Shown piece by piece: positions 40,105 to 51,950 of a stretch of DNA of 64,000 nt. The DNA comes from Tupaia tana (taxonomy: Eukaryota; Chordata; Mammalia; Scandentia; Tupaiidae): positions 6,480,920 to 6,544,919 of the forward strand of contig JAKSZU010000018.1 in assembly GCA_026018925.1 (NCBI GenBank). The letters run 5' to 3'. The position numbers and the translations under genes are program-made. Positions within the stretch are counted from its first letter, which is position 1. Each line of letters begins with the position of its first letter. Under the pieces are notes generated by a model. That model made no database searches and was not told where the DNA came from. It saw only the letters and a program-made list of their open reading frames with translations.

Positions 40105-40480
40105 ATTTGCAATGTCCGTATTTTTTAATGGGCAAAATTCACATTCTGTAAAACTATCAAACATTTCAGAGGGAACAGCTGGGTGGCACTTAGCACGCTG
40201 TCCCGTCACCTCCACCTCGTTCCAGACATTTCCATCACCCCCCAGCCCCCGACAACACCCGTCCACTCCCTTTCTCTATGGGTTTGCTGTTCCCGATCTC
40301 TCATGTCGACGGCCCGCGTGGCACACGTCTCCTGGGACCCCCTTCCCTCAGCCTCATGGTGCATCTAGCATGTGCTGATGTTCGCCTTGTTTTTGTCACT
40401 TAAGGACGGCCTGTGGGAATGTGGGCCAGTTTGCCTATTCCTCTGCTGAAGTGCATCTGGGCTGGCTGGTCTCTGCCACC
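40105..40480 (-). mobile_element. Old LINE-1 3' UTR fragment
   Basis: The plus strand resembles the complement of the L1 3' UTR: a TTTTTAATGGGCAAAATTCAC start, then TCCAGACATTTCCATCACCC, CCCTTTCTCTATGGGTTTGC and CTCCTGGGACCCCC. Diverged; the ends are approximate. Confidence 0.6.
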
Positions 40481-41734
40481 GTGTGCGACGCTGCAGTGCA
40501 CAGCCGGCACTGCTTCTGCCAGGAACCGGGCTCTCCAGCACTGCTAACTGCCATGGGCACACAAGGCTATGGGTCTGTAAGGGCCCCCCATTCGGCCAGC
40601 AACCTGCTGGATTGTGTCACCTGGTGAATTAATCTACGGTGGCTCTTCAGGGACTCATGCTTTTCAAGATGGTGCGGGGACACCTGAGTGGGCCCTGACT
40701 CTATGCAGGGCCGGCCTCGCACACTCCTGGGTCTGGGTGGCGGGGAAGGCCTGGCCCCCGCCGGTGGTGCCACGTCCACGTTCCAGGAACATAATGGCCG
40801 TGAGGGTGTACCAGTCACCTGTCTGTTGGGGTCTCCACAGGCCAGGCCCTGCGCTCAGCTAAAGTTTCCAATCCCCCAGCCCATCAACCAGCTGAGTGGT
40901 GCAATCAGCTCCACCCCACAGAGCAGGAAACAGGCTGAGAAAGGGCAAGTCTTGCAGCCAGTGCGGGCAGGCAGAGTGGGGCCCAGGTCCAGGGCGGAGC
41001 GGGCAGGGTCTCAGCAGGTCTCCAGCCCAGCCCGTGTGAGCCTCCTGGCCGCCAGGCCACTCCAAGAGGCCGCTTCCTTTCTGCTGGAGGGTTGAGCCTC
41101 ACTATCTTGGCAGCCCTGGCAACTGCAGGCTGGCTGTGGACGGGTGTCCACTGACATCTGCATGAGAAGCTGGCTCCCAGCGAGAGGGCCATTTGTTTGT
41201 GGGAGGGAAGGAGCTGAGCACTTAGCCGCAGCCACTGGGGTGGCCTCCTGCAGTCTTAGGCTTCCAAGGAAACGCGGCACTCAGCAGCACTCAGCGGGTG
41301 TCCTGCTCCACCGCCTCATCTCAGTCTCCTCTCTAGGGCTTCTGGTTGCCTGGGTAACCACGTGTCTGGCTGGCAAGGACAGGAGCTGGCCTTGGTGTCA
41401 GGCTCCCAGCTGGGTACCACACCCTACCTGGCGCCCCGGAGCCTGCTGCACCCAGAGAACACCCATGACCGTGCGATGCTGTCCTAGCGCGTTACGAGTG
41501 TGCAGCCGTTTCCCTGGCTGGGCGGGGATTACGCTTCACCTGCTTTTTCTCTGTGGGCCACAGTGACTGAAGCCACTGAGGGGACAAGGAAGGCGCTCGT
41601 TATATTTGTCAATGGCAGCGTCGGCAAGGAGAATGACAGCAGAGGTCACGGCTCACAGCAGGAAGTACCCAGGCCACCAGGCCCTGCACCAAAGCCCTGA
41701 CCCCACCTGGCACTTCTCCACCTTAACGTGCAGG

Positions 41735-41850
41735 GGAATCCCCAGAGGGTCAGTTAAAATGTGGATGCCGCGTCAGTGGGGCGGGCTGGGGCCTCGGAGT
41801 GGGCGGACAGCAGCTTCCTGCTGCCCTGAACCTTCAGTGGCTAGCTTCTC
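41735..41850. mobile_element. MER5-like hAT fragment
   Basis: GGGGAATCCCCAGAGGGTCA with the following GTGGGGCGGGCTGGGGCCTC resembles the non-autonomous hAT-Charlie repeat MER5. Diverged. Confidence 0.5.
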
Positions 41851-41859
41851 ACCCTCGGG

Positions 41860-42265
41860 AACTCTCCTGTGCCAGTGGGTCCCCACGACACAGGACCCAC
41901 TGGCCCAGGAGACCTTATTTGGAAATAGGGTCTTTGCAGATACAATCAAGATCAGATGAGGTCATTAAGGTGGGCCCTAAATCCAATGACTGGTGTCCTC
42001 GTAGAATGGTCACATGGAGATACACACAGGAAGAACGGTGGCATCTCCACGTGAAGGTGGCACCAGGGACTGGAGCGATGCACCTTCACGTCGAGGGACG
42101 CCTGTGAGTGCAGAGACCTCCCGGAAGCTGGACCAGGCGAGGGAAGGAACCACCCGTAAGTTGCAGAGGGGGCGTGGTCCTGCTCACCCTGTGGCTTAGG
42201 CCTCCTGGACTGAGGACTGCGAGAAAAATAAGTCCCGTTGTCTCAAGCTGCGCAGTTTAGGCTGG
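41860..42265 (+). mobile_element. MaLR/LTR-type ancient repeat
   Basis: Contains, in order, GACCTTATTTGGAAATAGGG, TCTTTGCAGATACAATCAAG, AGGTGGGCCCTAAATCCAAT, ACTGGTGTCCTCGTAGAA and an end near AAGTCCCGTTGTCTCAAGC. This order is familiar from an abundant mammalian LTR-type repeat. No retroviral gene is present. The family assignment is from memory. Confidence 0.6.
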
Positions 42266-42946
42266 CTTGTTACAGCCAAGGGCTGACCCTGGAAGCCTGG
42301 CCCCTAACGCTCAGAACCACTGTGGTGACCCCAGCTGGCATGGCCAGCGTCTTCACAAAGGGGGCGGCAAAGCCCGCTGGGACCAGGGCGACAACGGTTA
42401 TCCCTAGGTTGAAACTGAGCCTGTCCCTGGCAGGGCTGGGGAGCTAACGTGCCCCTGTCCCGCGCCCTCGGGGATGGAAATGCTGGCAGTGCCCTAAGGC
42501 CTGCACCAGTTCCCGATTGCATAAGCCACTGCCCCTGCCCCTCCATGCCTCACACCTGGGCACCTGCATCATCAGTGATGTCAGAGGAGCCATCTGGGGT
42601 CCCGGGAGGCTGCAGGGGAACTTCCAGGAGAATTCAGGCAGGGACGTCAGTGTGGGACCAGCAGAGGGTCCTGGGCAAAGAGCAGCCGTGGAGGAGGAGG
42701 ACCCCGGCTCAGAGCTCTGCTGCCGACCAACAGCAGCAGAGCCATCACGCCCACAGCCCAGGCCTTCCCGTGTGCCAGGCCGGTGCTGACACTTACCCCT
42801 AACAGCCCTGTCGGCACCCACTCCTGCCCTCCACGGGAGCCTGGAGGGGCTTAGCACAATCCTGACGTTGGAGTCCAGCCCTGGCTGCTCCCAGCACACT
42901 GGCGCTGGGGTGGGTGGGACCTGAGCATCAGGGCATCGGTACTTTT

Positions 42947-43004
42947 TTTTTTTTTTAAGTTTCCTAGGGTCATGTGTATGCTCATCGGAGACAGACACAG
43001 AGAC

Positions 43005-43037
<33 letters not shown>

Positions 43038-43209
43038 TCACTCCCCACACACCACAATCCCTTCCTCTCTAATGCTCCCCTTGGGATTTTTGGGCATACA
43101 CGCACACATGCCCAACATATTTTTCAAGTCACTGGGCTCGAGACTCACACCTTGCCATTGGCCATGTGGGATATCCAGCCACCTTAACCACCACACCACC
43201 AGCTGGCCC
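42947..43209 (-). mobile_element. Full-length tRNA-derived SINE
   Basis: A minus-strand copy with a T run from 42947, a (GA)n expansion at about 43010-43036 and a head ending at 43209. The target duplication is GGCATCGGTACTTTT (42932-42946) and GGCATCAGTACTTTT (43210-43224), one mismatch. Confidence 0.92.
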
Positions 43210-43237
43210 GGCATCAGTACTTTTAGGGCACTAAAAT

Positions 43238-43380
43238 TTTCTTTAAATAATTATTTTATTATTTATGTACTTATTTTGACTAGAGAGAGAGAGTAAGAAA
43301 AGCCGCCAGATTTGGGACTCAAACCGCGGCTGGTCATGTGGGAGTCCAGCGCCCTTAACCACCATGTCACCTGCTGGCCC
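43238..43380 (-). mobile_element. Short-form tRNA-derived SINE
   Basis: Minus-strand element with head and B box (GGTTTGAGTCC) joined to a CT-rich stretch without the body, and an AT-rich tail containing AATAATTATTTAAAG. The flanking GGGCACTA repeats near 43227 and 43382 are the likely target duplication. Confidence 0.82.
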
Positions 43381-43399
43381 TGGGCACTAGCACGTTTAA

Positions 43400-43862
43400 A
43401 AGTGCATTCACACCCATGTTCATAGCAGCTTGTTCACAGTGGCCAGGCAGAGGCAGCTCCAGAATTCGTCAATAGATAAATGCCTAAACATAATGTGGTC
43501 CATCCACAGAGTGGGATATTACTCAGCTGAAAAAGGAAGGCCACGCTGACCACGTGACCATGTGGTGGGGAGGGGGCTGCGGACATCACGCTGAGTGAAA
43601 TAAGCCAGCCACAGGAGAGAAATCCTACGTGACCCCACTCACATGAAGTCCCCGCGCAGTCGATCCAGAGACAGAAAGTAGCAAGGTGGTCACCAGGCGC
43701 TGGGGCTGGGGGATGGGGGCCTGTCTATCGGGGACAAGTTTTAGTTTGGGAAGATGAGAAGGTTCTGGAACGGATGGCAGTGAGAGTGGCCCAACGGTGC
43801 TAATGTACTGGATGGCAAATCACGTCATGAATATGTCACCACAACAAGCAGCTGTGTGATTA
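43400..43862 (+). mobile_element. LINE-1 3' UTR fragment
   Basis: Matches the remembered mammalian L1 3' end in order: CCCATGTTCATAGCAGCTTG, a GGGATATTACTCAGC segment, GAGTGAAATAAGCCAGCCAC, GAGACAGAAAGTAG and GTTTGGGAAGATGAGAAGG. It is non-coding and diverged. Confidence 0.88.
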
Positions 43863-44314
43863 AAGTCCCCGTGATTCGAGCGTACAGCAGGGCCACCCCG
43901 TTTTACAGACACGGAGCCTACACGGTGGAGGGGAAAGGGAACCACTGTGACCCGTGCTCAGGTGGCCTCGCAGTCCTGAGCCCTGTCCCCCGAGAGACCG
44001 AGCTGTGCACACAGTTACATGGACACGTGCTGGACACACGCTGGACATGCCCTCGGCATTCTGGGAAGGCTGTCATCTTTGCGAGGTCCAAGCCCTGGGG
44101 AGGCCGTGGGTCCTGGAGACCTGTCAGGTGTCGTGGAGAAACAGCCTGCACCAAGGCAGGCCCAGCCCAGTCTACTCAGAACAGTCTAGAAGGAGGGGTG
44201 CCCTCACCCCAGCCCTGTGTCCTTCCAGCCCCCTCCACAGTAGCCGGCCGGAGATGTGGGGACATTCCCACAGGGCCTGAGCTGAGGCAGGAAAACATAC
44301 TGCCTAGAAGCTTC

Positions 44315-44515
44315 ATTTTGTGCACTTGTCAGAGAGAGACAGAGACAGGGAGAGAGACGGGGAGAAAGCACTTCCCAGTGGGTGTGGTCACAGCACAGTC
44401 CTGTTCCTCCATCCTGCTGGGATCTGGGGCACGCACATGTGGCCCACCAGGGCTGGAATTCCAGCTGCGGCTGGCCACGTGGGACCTGGGTCCCTTAACC
44501 ACCAGGTGCAGTTTG
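44315..44515 (-). mobile_element. Diverged tRNA-SINE-related element
   Basis: The minus-strand body and GA-rich block resemble the SINE family, and the region near 44460-44510 resembles its head. The tail is lost. Confidence 0.6.
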
Positions 44516-44889
44516 TAAATGAGATCTGAAATGGGCTGTAGGAATAGGGAAAGGGGCGAGGAGAGAAAGGACGGAGAAGGACAAAAAACACCCTCGGGCA
44601 GGCAGAGGCTGGGGAGAGAGGAGGGAAGACACGGTTGGTGGCAGAGGGGGACAGCAGCAGTGGCCCTCGGCCCGGCACAGCGATGAAGATGCGGTGACAG
44701 CCTTCCAGGGTTCCCTCATCAGAGCCCAGTACCATCCCGGGTGGGGCCCAGGTGGCTGGACACGCCACTGTGTGTTCCGGGGCTGACCTGCTGTGCTGGG
44801 TGTGCCTCGATACTCGTCAGCGAGAAAGGCCACCTCCACCTGCTGCCTCGTCCAGCTGGGTGTCTCCACAGGTACACTGCGTTAGATCC

Positions 44890-45068
44890 TGGCACCTGCG
44901 AACGTGACCTCATCTGGAAGTGGGCCTTAGTGGGTGTCACCAAGTTAAAGACGTGGAGGTGGGGAGGTCACGCTGGTGGGGCCTAAACACAAAGAAGGGA
45001 CGCTCTAGAGAGGGAGAGGAAAGGCCAAGTGACCTCGGAGGCAGAGACTGGAGTCACACAGTCACCAG
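44890..45068 (+). mobile_element. MaLR/LTR-type ancient repeat fragment
   Basis: ACGTGACCTCATCTGGAAGTG followed by CACCAAGTTAAAGACGTGG is a diverged relative of the repeat at 41860. No coding remains. Confidence 0.45.
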
Positions 45069-45073
45069 TCGAG

Positions 45074-45310
45074 CGTGCCAGTCCGAATGTCCATGCTGCT
45101 GAAACCCCCGTGTGAGGGCATGAGTGGGGCCCTCGTGAGTGGCATCAGAGCCTTTATAAAAGGGCCCGGAGCTGCCCTGCCCCTTCACCGGGAGCAGGAA
45201 GCAGACACGGACCCTGCCTTGACGTGGACCACCCGTCACCAGAATGGCAGCGACACAGGTCTGCAGTTGATGACCACCCGGTCTCAAAGCCTGAATAAAT
45301 GAAGACACCA
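45074..45310 (+). mobile_element. MaLR/LTR-type ancient repeat
   Basis: CTGAAACCCCCGTGTGAGGGC, then CCTCGTGAGTGGCATCAGAG and CCTTTATAAAAGGGCCCGG resembles MST/MLT-type solo LTRs. No internal retroviral sequence is present. Confidence 0.5.
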
Positions 45311-45718
45311 CGGGCACCTGGAGCCACCAGAAGCTGCAAGAGGTCTGGAGAGAGCCTCCCAGGAGCCTCTGGGCTGTCAGCTCAGGCCCGCTGGCTGGTG
45401 GGAGCGTCAGGAGCCCTAGGACACACGCAGCTGGACACCCGAGCAGGGAATGTCCAGACACCTGTCCCCCCACCCTCGCTGCGGTCCAGCACCATCGGGG
45501 CACCACGTGGAGGGGCCCCTCGGCTGCCCCACCCTGGGAGCCTGGCAGGTTCCCGGGCCCGTGCTCAGCACACCCAGCACCGAACAGCCTCACTGACCAG
45601 GGCTCATGCTACTATCTGCGGGTGTCTGTGCGCCCCGCCAGGCAGGCCACTCCTGGGAACACTGAGGCTCAGGCGAGGCCCTGGTTTAGCTCGCCTCTAA
45701 CAAACAGAGTGGGGCGGA

Positions 45719-45882
45719 TCTGGGCTTGGATGTCTTCTCTGCTGCTTCCAAGCTGTGCAGCCCCAGGCAATTACATCACCTCTCTGAACCTTGGTTTCCT
45801 CATCTGTAAAACGAGGAAGCTAGTAGTACCTGCCTCTTGGAGCTGCTGAGGGGGTTAATAAATGGTTAACTATTGAGTTCAG
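45719..45882 (+). mobile_element. MIR SINE
   Basis: A good MIR match: CAAGCTGTGCAGCCCCAGGC, then CATCACCTCTCTGAACCTTG, GTTTCCTCATCTGTAAAACG and a 3' part with GGGGTTAATAAATGG. Confidence 0.85.
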
Positions 45883-45924
45883 CAGGACTCTGAGTAAAGA
45901 CGGTGAAACTCAGAAAAATAAAGC

Positions 45925-46060
45925 ATGGCAAGAAACCCCCGTAAATGTCCATCAATAGCGAAATGCCGGCACGTTCCCGCCCCCACTCGTGGTGACGCTA
46001 TGCAGTCCTTACAGGAGAACGAAGGAGCGGAAAGGACCTGCCTGAGTCTCTCCATAAAGC
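45925..46060 (+). mobile_element. Possible LINE-1 fragment
   Basis: AAATGTCCATCAATAGCGAAA followed by ATGCAGTCCTTACAGGAGAA resembles the L1 3' segment also seen at 43460-43530. Short and diverged. Confidence 0.45.
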
Positions 46061-46083
46061 ACCGTCAAGCGCAGAACCGGAGA

Positions 46084-46497
46084 CGCAGAGGGGGTTTCCA
46101 AAAGGCTCCCGGAAAGTGGAATAAAAGTATGACTTTATTTGGATGCACAGAAGTTTAAAATCCACACACAACTTTTTCTCGTCTTGTCTTTCCTTTTTGT
46201 TTTTGCCAGAGAGCCTGTGCGCTTCTGGAGAAGGACGAGAGAAGTGGTGGGGAGAAGCAACCCCGGGGGCAGTCAGGCCGCAACCCCTCCTCCTCCTCCT
46301 CCTCTTCCTCCTCCCCCTGAGATTTTAGGCACGCACGTACACATGCCTGGGTGCTTCTCAAGCTGCCAAGTCAAGGAATCGAACCTGCACAGTCAGCCAT
46401 GTGGGATCCAGCTGCCTTCATGACCATACCACCAGCTGGCCCTGGGGGTTTTTATAACACGTATTCTCCATGACCTTTTTGAAGACCCTTCACATAC
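46084..46497. mobile_element. Mariner-like MITE interrupted by a SINE
   Basis: The left half (46084-46163) and right half (about 46447-46497) have inverted-repeat ends, GGGGTTTCCAAAAGG against the complement of CTTTTTGAAGACCC. They match the ends of the elements at 1097 and 60601. The gap is filled by the SINE at 46164-46446. Confidence 0.65.
46164..46446 (-). mobile_element. tRNA-derived SINE inside a MITE
   Basis: A minus-strand copy whose CT-rich stretch has become a CCT/GGA microsatellite (about 46285-46313). It splits a mariner-like MITE whose two halves lie on either side. Confidence 0.82.
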
Positions 46498-46772
46498 AGA
46501 TTTAAGGGCACTAGGCCAGGGGTGGGGTCCGGAAGGGCCCATGCCAGGATACCAGCCGTCTTGTCTTCTCTGGGGAAGGAAGTGGGTTGTGGAGGGCCAG
46601 GGTGGGGAGGTGGGCCCCGGCCATGTACCTACCATACCTTAATGAAAGAAAAGGAAAGGAGAAAGATCCCCAAAGCTGCCAGAGACTGGATCGTGGTGGT
46701 GGCCTGCAGGACCTTCCACAGAGTTCCAAAACCGGTCGGAATCCCACGTTTTTAGAGAGAGCTGCTGGCAAA

Positions 46773-46851
46773 TGCAGCATTGGAAAAGTCATAATGCACT
46801 TTGGTATTAAAAAATAGAAAAAAATACGCGATGACTTTTCCGATGACCCAA
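46773..46851. mobile_element. Short mariner-type hairpin MITE
   Basis: Imperfect palindrome: TTGGAAAAGTCATAATGCAC on the left is complemented by CGCGATGACTTTTCCGATGA on the right. The complement of the right end starts TTGGGTCATC. It belongs to the same family as 16091-16170. Confidence 0.68.
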
Positions 46852-47334
46852 CAGCAGGTATCTGGATTCCTCTTCTTTTTCACTTCCGGTGATCAGCAGA
46901 CGTCTGACTCTTGAAATAATACGCGTCCCCAGAAAACCAGGGCCACCTGGAGCAGTGTGAGGGGAGCAGAGCGCGCAGACCTCAGTGACGCACGCGGGCC
47001 ACCTCACTTCACACTGCCCTTTCATGCACACACAGGTATGCACACATGTGTACACATGCGCCAGGCTAAAACTGCACCTAGTGCCAACCGTACTACACAT
47101 GCTGCCCTTTTATTTTTTAAACCTTTCTCTGCCCTCATCCCCCAACTCCCTGCGTCCACAGCATATATCAGAGTTCAGAAAACGTTTTCTAAAGAGCCAG
47201 AAAATAACTATTCTAGACTCTGCAGGCCTCACCGCCCCACAGCAACTGTACACCCCTGCACGTGAACGAGCAGGGCTCTGTCCCCAAGCCCTATATTTGC
47301 AAACGTGGTGGGCCACCTCCCTCCCCAAATCAGA

Positions 47335-47402
47335 GCTTATGAGACAAGTTCCAGGTGAAGCAGATGCCACTGGCCTGCAAACCCCACTCTGAGAACCACC
47401 GA
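47335..47402. mobile_element. MER5-like hAT fragment
   Basis: Shares GTTCCAGGTGAAGCAGATGC and GAGAACCACCGAGCT with the element at 48855. Typical of MER5 ends. Confidence 0.55.
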
Positions 47403-47955
47403 GCTCTGGGTAGGTAGCTGGTATACCTCATCTCCCCACTCCTCCTGGCCCCACCTAAGCAAATACGCACACACACAGAGGTGTGTCCTGGTCTTCATTC
47501 TGTTTTCCAAAAATGGCTTCACACACTATACCCAAGTCCGAGCATCTGGCTCCTCTCTCCTGACACCTGATCAAAGTTGCTCCAACTCAACGTCCACTTT
47601 GCCAGCCTGCGTGCTTCCGGACACCACCTCGAGCATCACAGGCACAGGCAGGATATGATTTAAAACTTACAATGAAACCAGCAGCGCCTCTGGCCAGACT
47701 CGGCCCTGCACGCCAGTCCCCTCGAGGGCCTTTCTGGCAGCACCACCGGCTCTGGCACCTGGGACTGGGCCCTTCCCTCCTGACCAGGGCTGCCCAGGGT
47801 CGTGAAGGCCGTGGTGGGGCCCTCCATTAACCGTTCATGTGAGATGGCATTTTCTGGGAGGTGCTCCCGACCAACAGCAAACCCTGAGCACGGTCCAGAT
47901 ACACGTTGCTCCGAGCTGCCCCTGCTCTGTGGCATGGGAGGGGGCACGGCCGACC

Positions 47956-47985
47956 GCCCTGCCCTGCCCTGCCCTGCCCCGAGCA
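47956..47985. repeat. (CCCTG)n microsatellite
   Basis: About five CCCTG units in a row. Confidence 0.85.
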
Positions 47986-48854
47986 CTGCTCTGCTTCCCT
48001 CAGCCTCAGCACGGGAACTCTCTCCAGCCCAATAAGGATTTCCTTTCCTCAGCCTCCGGACGGTAGCATCTCCATGGGGCCTCTGTTGTTTATTTTACTA
48101 AGATCTTGATCTAATGCTCCAACTCCAAAGGCCATCTGATCTGTTCACAGTTTTGTCTGCAAGCCTCCATTCCTCTGTGGGCTGCCTGTTCTGGGCAGGA
48201 GTCACCAGCTCCTACTCCAAAGGGCCTTAATTTCTGGGTGCCCTGGACCCGGCTCCCCAATAAATGAGCTCACAGGAGGTCCGTAATGTGCACCCAAGAC
48301 AGGCTATGTTATGCTTGAGTAGAGGATAAGGCACTTCCTGCCTTCCCAAGGAGGTGATCCAGTGCAGAGGCAGCTGATCCAAGGGGGCTGTTCCTCCCTG
48401 GGGGAGGGGCTGCTCAGAGTTACGCTGAGAACTGAGAACGGAGAAGGTTACTTCCCGGGTGACACCCACGTCTGCTCCTAGCAGTGAGTCTGCCGGTGTA
48501 CATCGCAGTGAATTCCGTGTTACCTGCTCCAACACAGGGACACTGGCAGAGTGACGTGAAAGTTCTGGACACATCACTCGTGTTTGATCTTAGGCTGTGA
48601 GGGTCCTGGCAAGAGGCCCTAACAGGGATGGAAGACTGTGAGAACATTAACCCGAGAGTCCCTTTACTCATCTGTAAATGGGGACACTGCAGCCTGAGGA
48701 GGACAGTGCGGGGGCGGACGGAGTGGAGGAACAGCAGGTACCTGGTGAGGGCTCACTGCCCTCTCTCGTCTTCGAACTACCGAAGGTGTCCGACACGGCG
48801 TGCACCCGGATCACGGGGGGTACGTTAAAACATGGCGGGCTGCCTCCCTCCCCC

Positions 48855-48952
48855 CCTCAGAGCTCATGAGACAGGAGATCTGCATTTCTAGAAAGTTCCA
48901 GGTGATGCAGATGCCACCGGCCGGCAACCCCCACTATGAGAACCACCGAGCT
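48855..48952. mobile_element. MER5-like hAT fragment
   Basis: TCTGCATTTCTAGAAAGTTCC followed by AGGTGATGCAGATGCCACC and ATGAGAACCACCGAGCTA matches MER5 layout. It is a dispersed relative of 47335-47402 rather than a local duplication. Confidence 0.6.
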
Positions 48953-50379
48953 ACTACTTCAAAACCCCTGGGTCTGTAGTGACCGGGACACGTGGGCCAA
49001 CACAAGGGCACTCTCGGATGGAAAATTCAATGCAGACCTCGGCAGAGCCTCCAGGGCCCAGAACCAGGCATGGTCTGCCTGCATCTCTGAGTCAGCTGCT
49101 AATCTTCTGGAGGTGCTTTTCAAGGTCCACATATTCCTGGGCGGCTTTGCCAGCCCAGCGCTCAGTTCGGCCTAGTCTTGCAAAGGGTCTGGTCCAAGCA
49201 CCTTCCAGCCCCTGCGTTTTCCAGCCCCACTTGGCAGGAACCCACTCTGGCTCCATCAAGGTGGCCTCAGTTCCCCCAAAAGAGGGCCTCTGCCACCTCA
49301 GGGCTTTCTGCAGAACTGTTGTCCTAAGCACGCCCTGGGTTGTTGGGGGTACGGGACACATGATGACCACTGGGGTCAGGCACTTTCGGCTTCGGCTTCT
49401 GGTCAATTAACTTCTCTCCCAAACACCCTTCCTCGCAGGGTGGAGCAGGCTACCGCTGGGGATTCTTCCATCACCTGCGGGCCAGGTGAGAGCCTAATTC
49501 CTCTGTGGGGACAAGCGCTGCTCTTTTCAGAGTCTCTGTTTGGCCCTGTCTCCAAGCCAACGGGCAGTGGGAGCCTCAGAGGCCAATCACACACACGGTG
49601 GCCCCTTTCGCCTTCCCCTCCAGGCCGGACCCCAGGGCAGGGGTCGGCCCATCTCAGGGCACTCTGCCGCCCCCATGGGTGGTGAAAGGGATCCACTGCA
49701 AACTCCTGCCCAATAGCAGGGCTTGCTAGTCACGACACCACCTCCCGTTTATATTTTTAACCTATGTCTTTAAGAGAGAAAGGAGAAAAAATATAAAACT
49801 CTGCCTTAAAGGGCAGAAAACAAGTTTACCCATAAACCGTTTACGCGAAAAACTTCCTTGTGTGGCTGGTGACTCATCGGCCCATCAAAGCCGGCGTTGA
49901 GAGACACACAGACGCTCTGCACCCACCACCCCTGCCTGGAAAAGAAAACAACCCGCGGCATGGCTGTCTCCGGTCCTCCGAAGCGCTGTGAAACCCACTC
50001 GCCCAGGACAGACCTTCACAGAGATGGGGTGCAGGTCTGCAAAGTCCCAAAGCCAACGCGGCCCTCAGTGCAGGGAAGCCCTGGTCAGGGCAGGGGTGGG
50101 CAGGGAAGGCTTGGTGGCCAGGCCTGGAGTGTGCCCCTAGCTCCGCCTCTTCCCAGCTCTGTGGCCTGGGACAGTGCACACCAGACTGGGCCTGGGCTCC
50201 CAAAGTCAGCCCTGCCAACTGGGGGTGGTCATGGGGCTCCCGGGGGTGAGGACTGCCTTGCCCAGCCTCTGGCCTGCTGTTAGCAGATGCCAACAATGCT
50301 CTCTCCTCTACCCTTTCTTATAGGAACCGTTTCCCCAGTTGGGCGGCAGTGTGTTTTGGAAAGATCTCAAGATCCATCC

Positions 50380-50500
50380 AGTTTGAACCGTGGACTACTC
50401 CACAGCTGTGAAAAGGAACGCAGTGCTTCTACGTGCTACCACAGACACCGACACGACGTGTACTTAGGGGAAAAGGAGTCGGGAACGAGAATGGAACAGA
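50380..50500 (+). mobile_element. Possible LINE-1 fragment
   Basis: ACTCCACAGCTGTGAAAAGG followed by ACGTGCTACCACAGACACC resembles the L1 stretch around the ATTACTCAGC motif. Low certainty. Confidence 0.4.
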
Positions 50501-50540
50501 GCAGGTAACAACTTGTGCGGTGTTGAAAATGGGGTCTTCC

Positions 50541-50802
50541 AGGACCAGCAGCTGGCGTAATGGCTACGTCACTGAACTCCCACGTAGTCGACCGCGGTTC
50601 AAGTGTCGGACCCACTGGCTTAAATTCACGCTGGGTGCGTGTGCGTGCATGCCCAAGACCCTGAGAGGAGAATGGAGGAGAAGGGATTGCAGCATGGCCA
50701 CCCCTCCAGGGGCGATTTCTCTCTGTCTCTCTCTATTGAGCGCACATGCCCTACAACAAAAACCTCCTCCCCATAAAAGAAAAAGAAAAAGGAAAAAAAG
50801 AT
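50541..50802 (+). mobile_element. Full-length tRNA-derived SINE
   Basis: The head is AGGACCAGCAGCTGGCGTAA and the tail is A-rich. The target duplication is GAAAATGGGGTCTTCC (50525-50540) and GAAAAGGGAGTCTTCC (50803-50818), two mismatches. Confidence 0.92.
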
Positions 50803-51194
50803 GAAAAGGGAGTCTTCCTGAGGCCCTGGAACACGCCAGCAGTGGCAGCCTCGGAAAGTGGATCTTTCTATACTTTTTAGAACAGGCAAATGTATGCATA
50901 CGCTTTATTGCACAAGCCAGGTGAGGGACTGGTTTGGAAGGATATGAGGGAATCGTCTGGGGAGAGGGGATTCTGGGTAGTGGCTACTCAGGGTGTTGAA
51001 GTCAAAACTCCTCAGGCCGACAGATAAGGAGTGTGTACCCTGTGATCCATAAATTACGGCTTGATTCTCTTCAAAGCGTGTGCAAATGGAGGTTTATGGA
51101 CACAGACAGGTAAGTTTTTTAGTTTTCTTTGTCCTTTTCAGTATTGAAGAAAAATTCATTCATGCAGTTCTCTTTTCAATAAATTTTATAATGA

Positions 51195-51342
51195 TTATTA
51201 TTTTAAAATTTTGCTATAGGGCATGTGCACTCACTAGAGACAGAGAGAGGAAGTGAGAAAGTAAGCTGCCTGGTCTGAGACTTGAACCATGGTCGGCCAT
51301 GTAAGGGTTCAGCACCTTAGCCACCATGCCACTTGCTAGCCC
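51195..51342 (-). mobile_element. Short-form tRNA-derived SINE
   Basis: A minus-strand head and B box (GGTTCAAGTCTC) joined to the CT-rich stretch without the body, with an AT-rich tail containing TAATAATCATTATAA. Confidence 0.82.
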
Positions 51343-51805
51343 CCAAAAATGCGATTCTTAAACGTCCTTAGCCCAAGAGCTGGTGGAAGGATAAACTGGG
51401 ACAGCCCTTTGAAAACCGCTGGGTGGCAGTGACGAGAGGTGACCATAAACCCTCCACTCCCTTCTGCCCCAGGGCCCAACAGGTAAGCTCCCGGACAAAT
51501 GGTCGGCAGGCATGCGGGCGTGTGCTCACCAAAACACGTTCTAGAAGGCTCCTAACGGCTCCAGTTGTATAAACATGGTAGAACGCCAACCAAGTGGATG
51601 AACAAGTTATCGTTACACACATCAATAAGCACTAGAAACCAAACTTGGGGCCGAGGAAGATGACCACAAAGGGTCCAGACCCCGTTTAGACCGAGTTCTG
51701 ACATGCAACATGGGGCTATTTCTGCAAGGTGGCAGTGGTTATCCCGGGGCGACGGCGCTGAGGCCCCCTGGGCACTGAGGGCCCTGGAAGGTGATCACAC
51801 TGCTC

Positions 51806-51950
51806 CTTTTTTGCTTTTCCGTAGACTTTTTGCCATAGGGTGCGTGCACATGCCAGAGGAAGAGACAGAGAGGGGAAGTAAGAAATCACCCCCAGAGGCG
51901 ACGGCCATGCTACAATCCCTTCTCCATTCTCCTCTCAGGGTTTTGGGCAC
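51806..51950 (-). mobile_element. 5'-truncated tRNA-derived SINE
   Basis: Contains only the tail, CT-rich stretch and part of the body on the minus strand. The tRNA head is absent, consistent with 5' truncation during integration or later deletion. Confidence 0.75.

Noticed and set aside
47335-48952. Similarity between 47335-47402 and 48855-48952 considered a local segmental duplication
   Set aside because: The match is confined to MER5-like repeat ends and stops abruptly outside them.
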